Source of the DNA: Streptomyces musisoli
GTDB taxonomy: Bacteria; Actinomycetota; Actinomycetes; Streptomycetales; Streptomycetaceae
Reading direction: 5' to 3'
Assembly (NCBI RefSeq): GCF_016741855.1
Contig: NZ_JAERRH010000002.1
Coordinates: forward strand, 62,001 to 126,000
Length of the DNA: 64,000 nucleotides
Position numbers and translations under genes: made by a program. The notes under the pieces are model-generated. The model did no database searches. It saw only the letters and a program-made list of their open reading frames with translations, and was not told where the DNA came from. Of the stretch, positions 33,549 through 41,891 are shown in pieces. Each line of letters starts with the position of its first letter. Position 1 is the first letter of the stretch.

Positions 33549-34331
33549 ATGAAACGGGCTACCCGAAACAGTGTGATCGCCATTGCCGTCGCCTCCGGTG
33601 CGATGGCCGTCGCGGCGCCGGTGTACGCCGACTCCGCCGCCGACGGTTCCGCGAGCGGATCGCCCGGGGTCATCTCCGGCAACGACATCCAGTTGCCGGT
33701 GCATCTCCCGGTGAGCGTGTGCGGGAACACCGTGAACGTGGTCGGTCTGCTCAACCCCGCGATGGGCAACCGCTGCGCCAATGTGGGCGACGACACCGGC
33801 AAGGCCACCGGTGCGAAAGGGGCCACGGCTGACAAGGGGGCCACCTCGGGCGGGGCCACCTCGGCCGGGGCCACCTCGGGCGGGGCCAAGACCCCGGGCG
33901 GGGCCGAGGCGGTGGGCAGCGCTCAGGGCTCGCCGGGCGTCCTCTCCGGCAACGGCATCCAGCTCCCGGTCCATCTGCCCGTGAACATCAGCGGCAACTC
34001 CGTCAACGTGGTGGGCGTGGGCAACCCCGTCTTCGGCAACGAGTCCGTGAACGCCTCGGACGACCACCCCGAAGAACCCAAGTCGCCCACGACGCCCTCG
34101 CCTGAACCGCCCACGCGGGTCACGCCGCCGGTTCGCCACCTCCCGCCCGCCACCCACCCGGCCGCGCCGAAGCCGTCGCCCGTCGTCGTCCGGCAGCGGA
34201 CGGCCGGGACACTCGCCCACACCGGAGGGGACGCCGCCTGGGCGGCGGCCGGCGCGAGCGTGGCGTCGCTGATGGGCGGGACGGTGCTGTACCGCCGCTT
34301 CCGTTCGCGGCCGGCCGGCCGGGAAGGCTGA
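33549..34331 (+). CDS. Long chaplin with two chaplin domains and sortase anchor
   Basis: Chaplins are hydrophobic surface proteins that coat aerial hyphae and spores. The 260-residue product has a signal peptide (MKRATRNSVIAIAVASGAMAVAAPVYA), chaplin domain 1 (GSPGVISGNDIQLPVHLPVSVCGNTVNVV to NRCAN), a GATSGGATSAGA linker, chaplin domain 2 (GSPGVLSGNGIQLPVHLPVNISGNSVNVVG to NESVN), a proline/threonine wall-spanning region and a sorting signal LAHTGGD with a C-terminal helix and RRFRSR. Domain 1 keeps the cysteine pair; domain 2 has Ser in both places. GGAAGGGCAGGGAA precedes the ATG at 33549. Confidence 0.94.
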   Translation: MKRATRNSVIAIAVASGAMAVAAPVYADSAADGSASGSPGVISGNDIQLPVHLPVSVCGNTVNVVGLLNPAMGNRCANVGDDTGKATGAKGATADKGATSGGATSAGATSGGAKTPGGAEAVGSAQGSPGVLSGNGIQLPVHLPVNISGNSVNVVGVGNPVFGNESVNASDDHPEEPKSPTTPSPEPPTRVTPPVRHLPPATHPAAPKPSPVVVRQRTAGTLAHTGGDAAWAAAGASVASLMGGTVLYRRFRSRPAGREG

Positions 34332-34347
34332 CCCGGAACGGCACGAG

Positions 34348-34394
34348 GCGGCCCGGCCGGCCCGGTCCCGAGGTGGGACCACCGGCCGGGCCGC
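34348..34394. terminator. Bidirectional hairpin terminator between convergent genes
   Basis: GCGGCCCGGCCGG (34348-34360) pairs with 34382-34394, and GGTCCC (34364-34369) with GGGACC (34375-34380), leaving a five-base loop and a small internal bulge. It lies 17 bases after the chaplin stop and 31 bases after the stop of the convergent membrane protein. Confidence 0.85.
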
Positions 34395-34424
34395 ATGAGA
34401 CGGCCCGGCCGGGAGCGGCCGGGC

Positions 34425-35762
34425 TCACCACCCGGTGAACAGCAGATGGTTCAGCGCCAGGGCGAGCACCGCCTGCGCGGCGAGCCAGATCCGCGGCCGG
34501 GGCAGGAACGCGCAGGCCGGCAGCAGCCACATCGCGAAGGGCAGCCAGATCCGCTCCGTCTCCGCCTTGCTCATCCCGGACAGATCGGCGGCCAGCAGAG
34601 CGAGCAGCGCCGCCGCCACGAGGAGGGCGAGCCGGACCTCGGCCGGGATCGCCGTCCGGCGGCGGGCGAGCAGGGAGCCGGCCCGCCCCAGCCCCACCGC
34701 GGTGGCCACACCGGTGATCAGCACCGAGCAGGCCAGGTTGGCCCACACCCAGTAGCCGTAGGGCCGGATGCCGCCCACACCCTCGTAGTAGCGCGTGACC
34801 AGCAGCCGGTACCCCTCCCACCAGTCGAACCCGGCGAGCGTGAACGCCACCGGGACGACCGCCGCCCCGGCCAGGAACAGCACCGGCAGCAGCACCGGCC
34901 GCTCGCGGACCCGGCGCCGCCCCAGCACCAGCACCGCCGCCCCGATCAGCGCGAACAGCGTGAGACCGTACGAGAGATAGCAGGTCAGGCCGAACAGCAG
35001 TCCGCTGCCCGCCGCCCAGGCCACGGACCGCCCGGTGACCGCGAGAGCCAGCAGCGCCATGGACCAGGCGGCGACCGCCGCGAAGTACCCGTCGGCCGAG
35101 GCACCCACCCACACCGCGGCCGGGGCCAGTGTCAGGAACGGCGCCGCCCGCCGGGCCAGGCGCTCGTCGGCCAGTGCCCTCACCGCCACCAGCACCGCCG
35201 CACATGCGGTCGCCCCGACGGTGATGCACCAGGCACCGGCCCAGCCGCCGCCCCGCAGACCGATCCGGTCCAGGAGGACGAACGTGAGGGTGGCCGCCGG
35301 CGGGTGCCCGGCGATGTGGGCGGGCCAGGGCGCGGGGGAGCCGCTCACGATGTGGTGGGTGAAGTCGTGCAGGGTGGCCGGGATGTCGTGGAAGCGGCCG
35401 ATGACCGAGAGGTACTCGTTGCGGGTGGTGAGCCGGCCCGCCACGCCCCGCCGCCAGCCGTCGACCAGCGCCAGCGACCACGTCCAGGCCAGCGCCGCCG
35501 CCCAGGCCGCCGGGAGCAGCCACCGCCACGGCAGCCGCGCGGCGACGGACGGCCCGTAGGCCACCACGGCGACCGCCACCAGCACGGCGGCCGGCGTGCC
35601 CGGGCCCACGTGCGGGTCCCAGTCGGCGAACAGCGGCGGCCAGTGGACGAAGAGGTTGCGATAGCCGTCCTGGAGGTGCCGGCCGACGAGCACGGCGACG
35701 AGGACGAGCAGCACGGCCGCCGAGGCGGCACTGAGATCGGCATATCGGCTACGGCGGGTCAC
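34425..35762 (-). CDS. Polytopic membrane protein, glycosyltransferase (GT-C)-like
   Basis: A 445-residue protein with about eleven membrane helices. A loop after the first helices contains DWDPHVGPG and SVIGRFHDIPATLHDFTHHIVSG and WPAHIAGHPPAATLTF, acidic and histidine residues in an outside loop as in GT-C mannosyl- or arabinosyltransferases that use polyprenyl-phosphate sugars. The family match is by topology, not by a clear motif. GTG start at 35762. Convergent with the chaplin gene. Confidence 0.65.
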   Translation of the reverse strand: MTRRSRYADLSAASAAVLLVLVAVLVGRHLQDGYRNLFVHWPPLFADWDPHVGPGTPAAVLVAVAVVAYGPSVAARLPWRWLLPAAWAAALAWTWSLALVDGWRRGVAGRLTTRNEYLSVIGRFHDIPATLHDFTHHIVSGSPAPWPAHIAGHPPAATLTFVLLDRIGLRGGGWAGAWCITVGATACAAVLVAVRALADERLARRAAPFLTLAPAAVWVGASADGYFAAVAAWSMALLALAVTGRSVAWAAGSGLLFGLTCYLSYGLTLFALIGAAVLVLGRRRVRERPVLLPVLFLAGAAVVPVAFTLAGFDWWEGYRLLVTRYYEGVGGIRPYGYWVWANLACSVLITGVATAVGLGRAGSLLARRRTAIPAEVRLALLVAAALLALLAADLSGMSKAETERIWLPFAMWLLPACAFLPRPRIWLAAQAVLALALNHLLFTGW

Positions 35763-35875
35763 ACCGGAACGCTAGGTCGGCGACCGGGCGAATGACTGGA
35801 TCAACGGCCTGACGTCAGACTTTCGTCATGGGTCGCGCGCCTGCCGCCGGGGCGCTCCCGGCCTACCGTCGGATC

Positions 35876-37261
35876 ATGCGAGACGACGACCCCCGGCTTC
35901 CCTCCTCGCCCGGCTTCTGGCGCAGCCCGCTGCGCGGCACCTGGTTCACCTCGGTGCTCGGGCTCGTGCTGCTCGTCGGCATCACCGTGCTGTTCGTGAC
36001 GGGCCTGGTGTCGTACGCCGCCTACAACCCGGACCTCTCACCGGTGAACGACCAGACCCCGGGCAAGGGGATCCTCGGCTTCTACCTCTTCTCCTGGCCG
36101 ACCGACCCGCACTGGCTGTACCGGTTCACCCAGGGCCTGCACGTCACCCTCGGCATCACCCTGATCCCGGTCCTGCTGGCCAAGCTCTGGTCGGTGGTGC
36201 CCAGGCTGTTCGCCCTGCCCCCGGCCCGCTCGCTCGCCCACGCGCTGGAGCGGATCTCCCTGTTGCTGCTCGTCGGCGGCGGGCTGTTCGAATTCACGAC
36301 CGGCGTCCTCAACGTCCAGCTCGACTACGTCTTCCCCGGCTCCTTCTACCCGCTGCACTTCTACGGCGCCTGGGTGTTCTTCGCCGCGTTCGTCGCGCAT
36401 GCGGTGCTGAAGGTGCCGACCGCCCTGCGCGCCGTTCGCCGACGGCAGGACGAACGGGACGGTCGTGAACAGGGCGGTCGTGAACGGGACGGTCGTGAAC
36501 AGGGCGGTCGTGAACGGGACGGTCGTGAGCAGGGCGGTCGTGAACTGGGCGGTCGTGAACTGGGCGGCCGTGAACGGGACGGCCGCGGACAGGGCGGTCG
36601 TGAGCAGGGCGGTCTCGTCACGCCTCGGCCCGTTGCGCCCACCGTCTCCCGGCGCGGGGCACTGTGGTTCGTCGGCGGCGCCTCACTGCTGCTCCTGGCC
36701 ACGACCGTGGGCCAGAGCATCGGGGGCGCGCTGCGGCGCACCGCCCTCCTCGCGCCGCACGGCGGCACCGACCCGGGCGCCGGACCGAACGGCTTCCAGA
36801 TCAACAAGACGGCCGCGTACGCCGGGATCGACCCCAGGGAGACCGGTGCGCAGGCGTGGCGGCTCGTCGTCACCGGGCGCGGCGGAACCGTCCGCCTCAG
36901 CCGCGACCAGCTGCTCCGCATGCCGCTGCACAGCTCTGCGCTGCCCATCGCCTGCGTCGAGGGCTGGTCCACGGCGGACCAGTGGTGGCGCGGGGTGCGG
37001 CTGCGCGACCTCGCGGCGCTCGTCGGCCACGACGGCGACCCGCCGGACCTGTTCGTGGAGTCGCTCCAGCGGCACGGCGCCTTCCGCCGCGCCGCCCTGC
37101 GCGCCAACCAGGTGGCCGACCCCCGCTCCCTGCTCGCCCTGTACGTCAACGGCGAGGATCTGTCCCCCGACCACGGCTACCCGGCACGGATCATCGTGCC
37201 CGCCGCCCCCGGTGTGCTCAACACCAAGTGGGTGGCCCGGCTCACCTTCGGAGACCTGTGA
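35876..37261 (+). CDS. Cytochrome b-like / molybdopterin oxidoreductase fusion protein
   Basis: A 461-residue fusion. Residues 1-195 have four membrane helices with histidines (YRFTQGLHVTLGITL, PLHFYGAWVFFAAFVAHAVLK), as in di-haem cytochrome b domains. Residues 196-245 are a hydrophilic linker of ten five-residue repeats (GREQG, GRERD, GRELG). After another helix comes a sulfite-oxidase-like molybdopterin domain with the molybdenum Cys in ALPIACVEGWSTADQWWRGV and NGEDLSPDHGYPARIIVPAAPGVLNTKWV. It may oxidise an extracellular substrate and pass electrons to the membrane. ATG at 35876. Confidence 0.88.
   Translation: MRDDDPRLPSSPGFWRSPLRGTWFTSVLGLVLLVGITVLFVTGLVSYAAYNPDLSPVNDQTPGKGILGFYLFSWPTDPHWLYRFTQGLHVTLGITLIPVLLAKLWSVVPRLFALPPARSLAHALERISLLLLVGGGLFEFTTGVLNVQLDYVFPGSFYPLHFYGAWVFFAAFVAHAVLKVPTALRAVRRRQDERDGREQGGRERDGREQGGRERDGREQGGRELGGRELGGRERDGRGQGGREQGGLVTPRPVAPTVSRRGALWFVGGASLLLLATTVGQSIGGALRRTALLAPHGGTDPGAGPNGFQINKTAAYAGIDPRETGAQAWRLVVTGRGGTVRLSRDQLLRMPLHSSALPIACVEGWSTADQWWRGVRLRDLAALVGHDGDPPDLFVESLQRHGAFRRAALRANQVADPRSLLALYVNGEDLSPDHGYPARIIVPAAPGVLNTKWVARLTFGDL
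36460..36610 (+). repeat. Ten tandem 15-bp units inside the molybdopterin gene
   Basis: A 15-base unit of the form GGTCGTGAACRGGRC is repeated ten times in frame, giving five-residue repeats GRE(Q/R/L)(G/D). Adjacent copies differ by one to three bases. The number of copies probably varies between strains. Confidence 0.92.
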
Positions 37262-37755
37262 TGCGCCTGCGCCCACCGCTCGGCAGCCCCTTCCAGATCC
37301 TGCTGCTGGCCTGCTCGTTCGCGCTGGCCGGCTATGCCGGGGCGCGGTTGTTCGCGGACGACTGGCGGGGGGTGGCGCTGTGGCTGGTGGGGGCGGCCCT
37401 GCTGCACGACCTGGTGCTGCTGCCGCTGTACGCGCTGGCGGACCGGGCGCTCGTGCGGGGGCTCGGGTCCGCCGGACGCCGGGAGTGGACCATGTACGTC
37501 CGTGTCCCGGCGGCCCTGTCCGCGCTGCTCCTGCTCGTGTGGTTCCCGCTGATCAGCGGGATGGTCGACCAGCGCTACCGGTCCGCCACCGGCCTGTCGG
37601 CGGACGGCTTCCTCGCCCGCTGGCTGCTGATCACGGCGGTGCTGTTCGGCGGCTCGGCGCTGCTGCTGGCGATCAGGCTCTCCCCGCCGACGCGTATGCG
37701 AGAGCGGGGGAGGCTGCGCAGGGCGACGAAACGGCGGCCGCCCCCCGTCCACTGA
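37261..37755 (+). CDS. Small four-helix membrane protein
   Basis: A 164-residue hydrophobic protein of unknown function with helices at ILLLACSFALAGYAGARLF, GVALWLVGAALLHDLVLLPLYALA, ALSALLLLVWFPLI and WLLITAVLFGGSALLLAI, and a basic tail. Its ATG overlaps the stop of the molybdopterin gene (TGATG), so it is translated with it and may be its membrane partner. The last 180 bases overlap the 3' end of the convergent methyltransferase gene. Confidence 0.75.
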   Translation: MRLRPPLGSPFQILLLACSFALAGYAGARLFADDWRGVALWLVGAALLHDLVLLPLYALADRALVRGLGSAGRREWTMYVRVPAALSALLLLVWFPLISGMVDQRYRSATGLSADGFLARWLLITAVLFGGSALLLAIRLSPPTRMRERGRLRRATKRRPPPVH

Positions 37756-38366
37756 CCGTCGGCGCCCCAGCCCGCCCGGGCCGCGTACCGCAGCAGGGCC
37801 GGGGTGCCCAGCCGCGCCCACGGGAACGCGCCGCCGCCCGTCCGGCCCTCGGCGCCGTCGACGACCTGCACCTCGGACCGTTCGTCGACGTCCACCGCCA
37901 CCGTCTCGGCGATCAGCAGGCCACCGGGGCACAGGAGCCGGTTCACCCGGTCCAGCAGGGCGCGCGGGTCGCCGCCGATGCCGACGTTGCCGTCCATGAG
38001 CAGCACGGTGCCCCAGCGTCCCTCGCCGGGCAGCGGCTCGAACACCGAGCGCCGCAGGGCCTGGCCGCCGAGCCGCCCGGTGTGGTCGACCGCCGCCTCG
38101 TTGACGTCGATCCCGAGGACGGTGCGGCCCCGGCCGGCGAGTTCCGCCACCAGCCGGCCCGGCCCGCAGCCGACGTCGAGCACGGCACCCTCGCACCGGT
38201 CCAGCACCGCACGGTCGACCGCGTCCGCCCGCGCGCACCACCGCTCGACCTCCAGGGGCAGCAGCCATCCGTCGCTACGGCGCAGGAACAGCGGACCGCG
38301 CCCGGTGCGCAGGGCGGTGGCGTAGGGGTCGGCGACGGCCCAGGCGGCGGCCCGCGACGCGCTCAT
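37575..38366 (-). CDS. SAM-dependent methyltransferase
   Basis: A 263-residue class I methyltransferase: CEGAVLDVGCGPGRLVAELAGRGRTVLGIDVNEAAVDH (SAM site), LLMDGNVGIGGDPRALLDRVNRLLCPGGLLIAETV. ATG at 38366 overlaps the stop of the DUF2064 gene (ATGA). The natural end may have been at about residue 205 (GRRFVALRS); the frame then runs about 55 residues into the antisense strand of the membrane protein gene before stopping at 37575. It belongs to an operon GT2, DUF2064, methyltransferase, perhaps for a glycan or glycolipid. Confidence 0.85.
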   Translation of the reverse strand: MSASRAAAWAVADPYATALRTGRGPLFLRRSDGWLLPLEVERWCARADAVDRAVLDRCEGAVLDVGCGPGRLVAELAGRGRTVLGIDVNEAAVDHTGRLGGQALRRSVFEPLPGEGRWGTVLLMDGNVGIGGDPRALLDRVNRLLCPGGLLIAETVAVDVDERSEVQVVDGAEGRTGGGAFPWARLGTPALLRYAARAGWGADGQWTGGGRRFVALRSLPRSRIRVGGESLIASSSAEPPNSTAVISSQRARKPSADRPVADR

Positions 38367-38992
38367 CGGCCGGTCCCGTGCCCGGTGTGCGCGGCGCACC
38401 CGGCCAGCCGGGCGGCGAACCGGCCGTGCGGCGTCAGCGAGGCGACCGCCGCCGCGTCGGCCGCGGTGTCCACGTCCCGCAGCCGGGGCAGGTCGCGCAC
38501 CCTCAGCCCCGCGGCCACCAGCCGCCGCCGCTGGACGGCGCCCGTCTCCGGCGTGGACATGGGCACGCCCCGCAGCAGGGCCGGGTCGGGCCGGGCCAGC
38601 CCCAGCGCCCAGAAGCCGCCGTCCTCCGCCGGACCGAAGCAGGCGTCGTACCCGGCGAAGTCCACGTCGAGCAGCGCCGGGGTCACCTGCGGGGTGTCCA
38701 TCCCGATGAGCAGGGCGGGCCCGTCGCACCGCGCGAACGCGTCGGCCAGCCGCAGGTCCAGACCGCCCGCGCACTGCGGTACGACGTCGAAACCGGGCGG
38801 CAGCCAGGGGCCGGGCGTTCCCTCGAGCACCAGGACGCGCCGGTCGGCGGGGGCGGCCGCGACGGCCAGCAGGGTGTCGGCGAGCGCCGCCTCGGCGAGC
38901 GCGGCCGCCTCGGCGGGGCTGAACGGCGGGACGAGCCGGGTCTTGACCCGCCCCGGCAGCGGTTCCTTGGCGATGACGAGCAGCGTGGTCAC
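38363..38992 (-). CDS. DUF2064 (TIGR04282-type) glycosyltransferase-like protein
   Basis: A 209-residue nucleotide-diphospho-sugar-transferase-fold protein: TTLLVIAKEPLPGRVKTRLVPPFSPAEAAALAEAAL is the diagnostic start, and LLIGMDTPQVTP, FGPAEDGGFWALGL follow. Family members are often annotated as glycosyltransferases of unknown target and sit beside GT2 enzymes, as here. GTG start overlaps the GT2 stop (GTGA), and its stop overlaps the methyltransferase start. Confidence 0.9.
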   Translation of the reverse strand: MTTLLVIAKEPLPGRVKTRLVPPFSPAEAAALAEAALADTLLAVAAAPADRRVLVLEGTPGPWLPPGFDVVPQCAGGLDLRLADAFARCDGPALLIGMDTPQVTPALLDVDFAGYDACFGPAEDGGFWALGLARPDPALLRGVPMSTPETGAVQRRRLVAAGLRVRDLPRLRDVDTAADAAAVASLTPHGRFAARLAGCAAHTGHGTGR

Positions 38993-39702
38993 CGTACGGT
39001 CCTCCCGCCGGTCGGGGGCTCGGCCAGGACACGGCTCATGTCCCGAACCGCCTGCCAGGTGCCGCGCCAGGTGCCCGTCACCTTGGAGGTGCCGGTGCGT
39101 GGCAGATACGGCACGTCGTGCTCCGCGATCCGCCAGCCCGCGTCGGCCGCGCGGACCACCATCTCCAGCGGGTACCCGCTGCGCCGGTCGCTGAGACCGA
39201 GCGCGAGCAGCGGCTCCCGGCGGGCGGCGCGCAGCGGCCCGAGGTCGTGCAGGCGCAGGCCGGTACGGCGGCGCAGCAGCCGCGCGAGCGCGAGGTTGCC
39301 GGCCCGGGCGTGCGCGGGCCAGGCCCCGCGGGCCCGGGCCCGCCGTCGTCCCAGGACCAGGTCGGCCTCGCCGTCGAGTACCTCCCGCACGAACGGGACG
39401 AGGAGCGAGGGGTCCAGCGAGGCGTCGCAGTCGCAGAAACAGACGACGTCGGCGGTGGCGGCGGTCAGCCCGGCATGGCAGGCGGCCCCGAAACCGCGGT
39501 GCGGCTCGTGGACCACGGTCGCGCCCAGGGCGCGGGCGACGTCGGCCGAACCGTCGGTGGAGCCGTTGTCGACCACGAGGGGGCGCCAGCCCGCCGGGAT
39601 CCGGGCGAGTACCCACGGCAGGGCCTCGGCCTCGTCCAGGCAGGGCAGCACCACGTCCACGCCCGCCGGTGATGATGGTGTCGAGGGGATCACGGCGTTC
39701 AC
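38989..39702 (-). CDS. Family 2 glycosyltransferase
   Basis: A 237-residue GT2 with VDVVLPCLDEAEALPWVLARIP, VVDNGSTDGSADVARALGATVVHEPHRGFGAACHAGL and DVVCFCDCDASLDPSLLVPFV, resembling dolichyl/polyprenyl-phosphate sugar synthases. No membrane helix follows, so it is probably membrane-associated by partners. GTG start at 39702; first gene of the GT2-DUF2064-methyltransferase operon, divergent from the response regulator gene. Confidence 0.92.
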   Translation of the reverse strand: MNAVIPSTPSSPAGVDVVLPCLDEAEALPWVLARIPAGWRPLVVDNGSTDGSADVARALGATVVHEPHRGFGAACHAGLTAATADVVCFCDCDASLDPSLLVPFVREVLDGEADLVLGRRRARARGAWPAHARAGNLALARLLRRRTGLRLHDLGPLRAARREPLLALGLSDRRSGYPLEMVVRAADAGWRIAEHDVPYLPRTGTSKVTGTWRGTWQAVRDMSRVLAEPPTGGRTVR

Positions 39703-39817
39703 CCTACGAACCACAAGCGGGCATATCGGACTCCCGCTCCTTACGAAACGCGGACGTCGGGGCCGGGACCCGGTAGCGGGTGCGACACCCGCGGCGGCCC
39801 GGTGCGAGGCTGGACGC

Positions 39818-40600
39818 ATGCAGCAGCCGCACGTGCCCACGCCGGGCAGAGCCACCGGCGCGACCGCGCCCGACACCGCGGAACCCGCCGTCCCGCCCGC
39901 TCCCGGGGCCGCCAGGATCCTGGTCGTCGACGACGACGCGACCGTCGCCGAGATCGTCGCCGGATACCTCGGCCGCGCCGGCTACACCGTCGACCGGGCC
40001 GACGACGGCCCCAGCGCGCTGGCCCGCGCCGCCGCCGGCCGGCCGGACCTGGTGGTGCTCGACCTGATGCTGCCCGGCATGGACGGCCTGGAGGTCTGCC
40101 GGCGGCTGCGCGCCACGGCCCCCGTTCCCGTGGTCATGCTCACCGCCCGAGGCGACGAGGACGACCGCATCCTGGGCCTGGAGGTCGGCGCCGACGACTA
40201 CGTGACCAAGCCGTTCAGCCCCCGCGAGCTGGTCCTGCGGGTGCGCTCGGTGCTGCGCCGCACGCTTCCCGCCGCGGACGCCCGCCCGCTGACCGCGGCC
40301 GGACTGGCCGTCGACCCCGGCGCCCGCCGCGCCACCCGGGACGGCACCGAACTCGCCCTCACCCTGCGGGAGTTCGACCTCCTCGCCTTCTTCCTCGGGC
40401 ACCCGGGCAAGGCGTACAGCCGGGAGGACCTGATGCGCGAGGTGTGGGGCTGGGACTTCGGCGACCTCTCCACCGTGACGGTCCACGTCCGCCGGCTGCG
40501 CGGCAAGATCGAGCACGACCCGGCGCGGCCGCGACTGATCCAGACCGTGTGGGGCGTGGGCTACCGCTTCGACCCGAGCGGCCTCGAAGGGACGGGCTGA
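39818..40600 (+). CDS. OmpR/PhoB-type response regulator
   Basis: A 260-residue response regulator with a 30-residue proline/alanine lead, a receiver domain ([19 protein letters not shown], phosphorylated Asp in [37 protein letters not shown]) and a winged-helix output ([57 protein letters not shown]). It pairs with the kinase gene starting after one base. Divergent from the sugar operon, which it may regulate. Confidence 0.95.
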   Translation: MQQPHVPTPGRATGATAPDTAEPAVPPAPGAARILVVDDDATVAEIVAGYLGRAGYTVDRADDGPSALARAAAGRPDLVVLDLMLPGMDGLEVCRRLRATAPVPVVMLTARGDEDDRILGLEVGADDYVTKPFSPRELVLRVRSVLRRTLPAADARPLTAAGLAVDPGARRATRDGTELALTLREFDLLAFFLGHPGKAYSREDLMREVWGWDFGDLSTVTVHVRRLRGKIEHDPARPRLIQTVWGVGYRFDPSGLEGTG

Positions 40601-40601
40601 C

Positions 40602-41711
40602 GTGCGCGACACCCTGCTCATCGCCCTGTACGCCTTCGCCGGTGCCGCCGTCACGGGCCTGACGGGAGCGGCCGCGCTGCGGCTCCTGCGGCGCCGCTCG
40701 CTCACCGTGTCCCTCGCGGTGGTCGCCGCGGTCGGCGTCGGCGGCGTGCTCACGGGCACCCTCGCGGTCGCATGGGCGATGTTCCTGTCCCCGCACGACC
40801 TGACGGTGGTGACGACGGTCGTCGCCATGGCGGCCGTGGTCTCTCTGGCGACCGCGCTGATACTGGGCCGCTGGGTCGTCGCCCGCAGCCGCGAACTCGC
40901 CATGGCGGCCCGCTCGTTCGGCGACGGCGGCGACTTCGCCGCGCCCGAGGCCCCGGCCACCGCGGAACTGGCCGAGGTGAGCCGCGAGTTGGCGGCCACC
41001 AGTGCCAGACTCGCCGAATCCCGGGAACGGGAGCGCCTGCTGGAGACCTCACGCCGGGAACTCGTCGCCTGGATCTCCCACGACCTGCGCACCCCGCTCG
41101 CCGGTCTGCGCGCCATGGCCGAGGCCCTGGAGGACGGCGTCGCCGACGATCCCGACCGCTATCTGAAGCAGATCCGCACCGAGGTGGAGCGCCTCGACGG
41201 CATGGTCGGCGACCTCTTCGAACTCTCCCGCATCCACGCCGGCACCCTCCCCCTGGTCCCGTCCCGGATCTCCCTCTACGACCTCGTCGGGGACGCCCTC
41301 GCCGGAGCCGGCCCCCTCGCCCACGCCCACGGCGTGCGGCTGGTCGGCGACCGGGTGGCGCCGGTACCGGTCGAGGTCGACGCCAAGGAGATGAGCCGTG
41401 TGCTGGGCAACCTGCTGGTCAACGCTATCCGCCGGACACCCGCCGACGGCACCGTCGCCGTGGCCGCCGAGCCGTCGGCCGACGGTGTCGTCCTGTCCGT
41501 GACGGACGGCTGCGGCGGCATCCCCGAGGAGGACCTGCCGCGCGTCTTCGACACCGGCTGGCGCGGCACCGACGCCCGCACCCCTCCGGCCGGCGCGGGC
41601 CTGGGCCTGGCCATCGTGCGGGGCATCGTCGAGGCCCACCGGGGCCGGGCCACCGTGCACAACATCCCGGGCGGCTGCCGTTTCGAGGTGACGCTGCCCG
41701 CGGCACCGTAG
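40602..41711 (+). CDS. Sensor histidine kinase
   Basis: A 369-residue kinase. Two membrane helices with only a very short outside loop (about 1-22, then 35-60 and 70-90), a HAMP-like linker, the phosphorylated His in [24 protein letters not shown]-box [14 protein letters not shown]-boxes [18 protein letters not shown] and [18 protein letters not shown]. The small outside part suggests sensing in or at the membrane. GTG start at 40602. Its 3' end is repeated at 41854-41883. Confidence 0.94.
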   Translation: MRDTLLIALYAFAGAAVTGLTGAAALRLLRRRSLTVSLAVVAAVGVGGVLTGTLAVAWAMFLSPHDLTVVTTVVAMAAVVSLATALILGRWVVARSRELAMAARSFGDGGDFAAPEAPATAELAEVSRELAATSARLAESRERERLLETSRRELVAWISHDLRTPLAGLRAMAEALEDGVADDPDRYLKQIRTEVERLDGMVGDLFELSRIHAGTLPLVPSRISLYDLVGDALAGAGPLAHAHGVRLVGDRVAPVPVEVDAKEMSRVLGNLLVNAIRRTPADGTVAVAAEPSADGVVLSVTDGCGGIPEEDLPRVFDTGWRGTDARTPPAGAGLGLAIVRGIVEAHRGRATVHNIPGGCRFEVTLPAAP

Positions 41712-41883
41712 CCCGGTCGGTGGCTCGGTGGCTCGGTGGCTCGGTGGCTCGGTGGCTCGGTGCCGGTGGGCCGGCGGGCCGGCGGGCCGGCGGGCCGGCG
41801 GGTAGGGCGGGGCAGCGGATGGGCAGGGCTGATGGGCAGCGGCAGGGGCAGCCGGTCACGCTGCCCGCGGCGCCGCAACCCGG
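41687..41883. repeat. Repeat of the histidine kinase 3' end plus two octamer runs
   Basis: The last bases of the kinase gene with the stop (41687-41716) recur at 41854-41883 with 26 of 30 identical positions; in the copy the stop TAG is CAA. Between them are about five copies of GGCTCGGT and five of GGGCCGGC, each in tandem. Confidence 0.85.
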
Positions 41884-41891
41884 CAGCCCGG

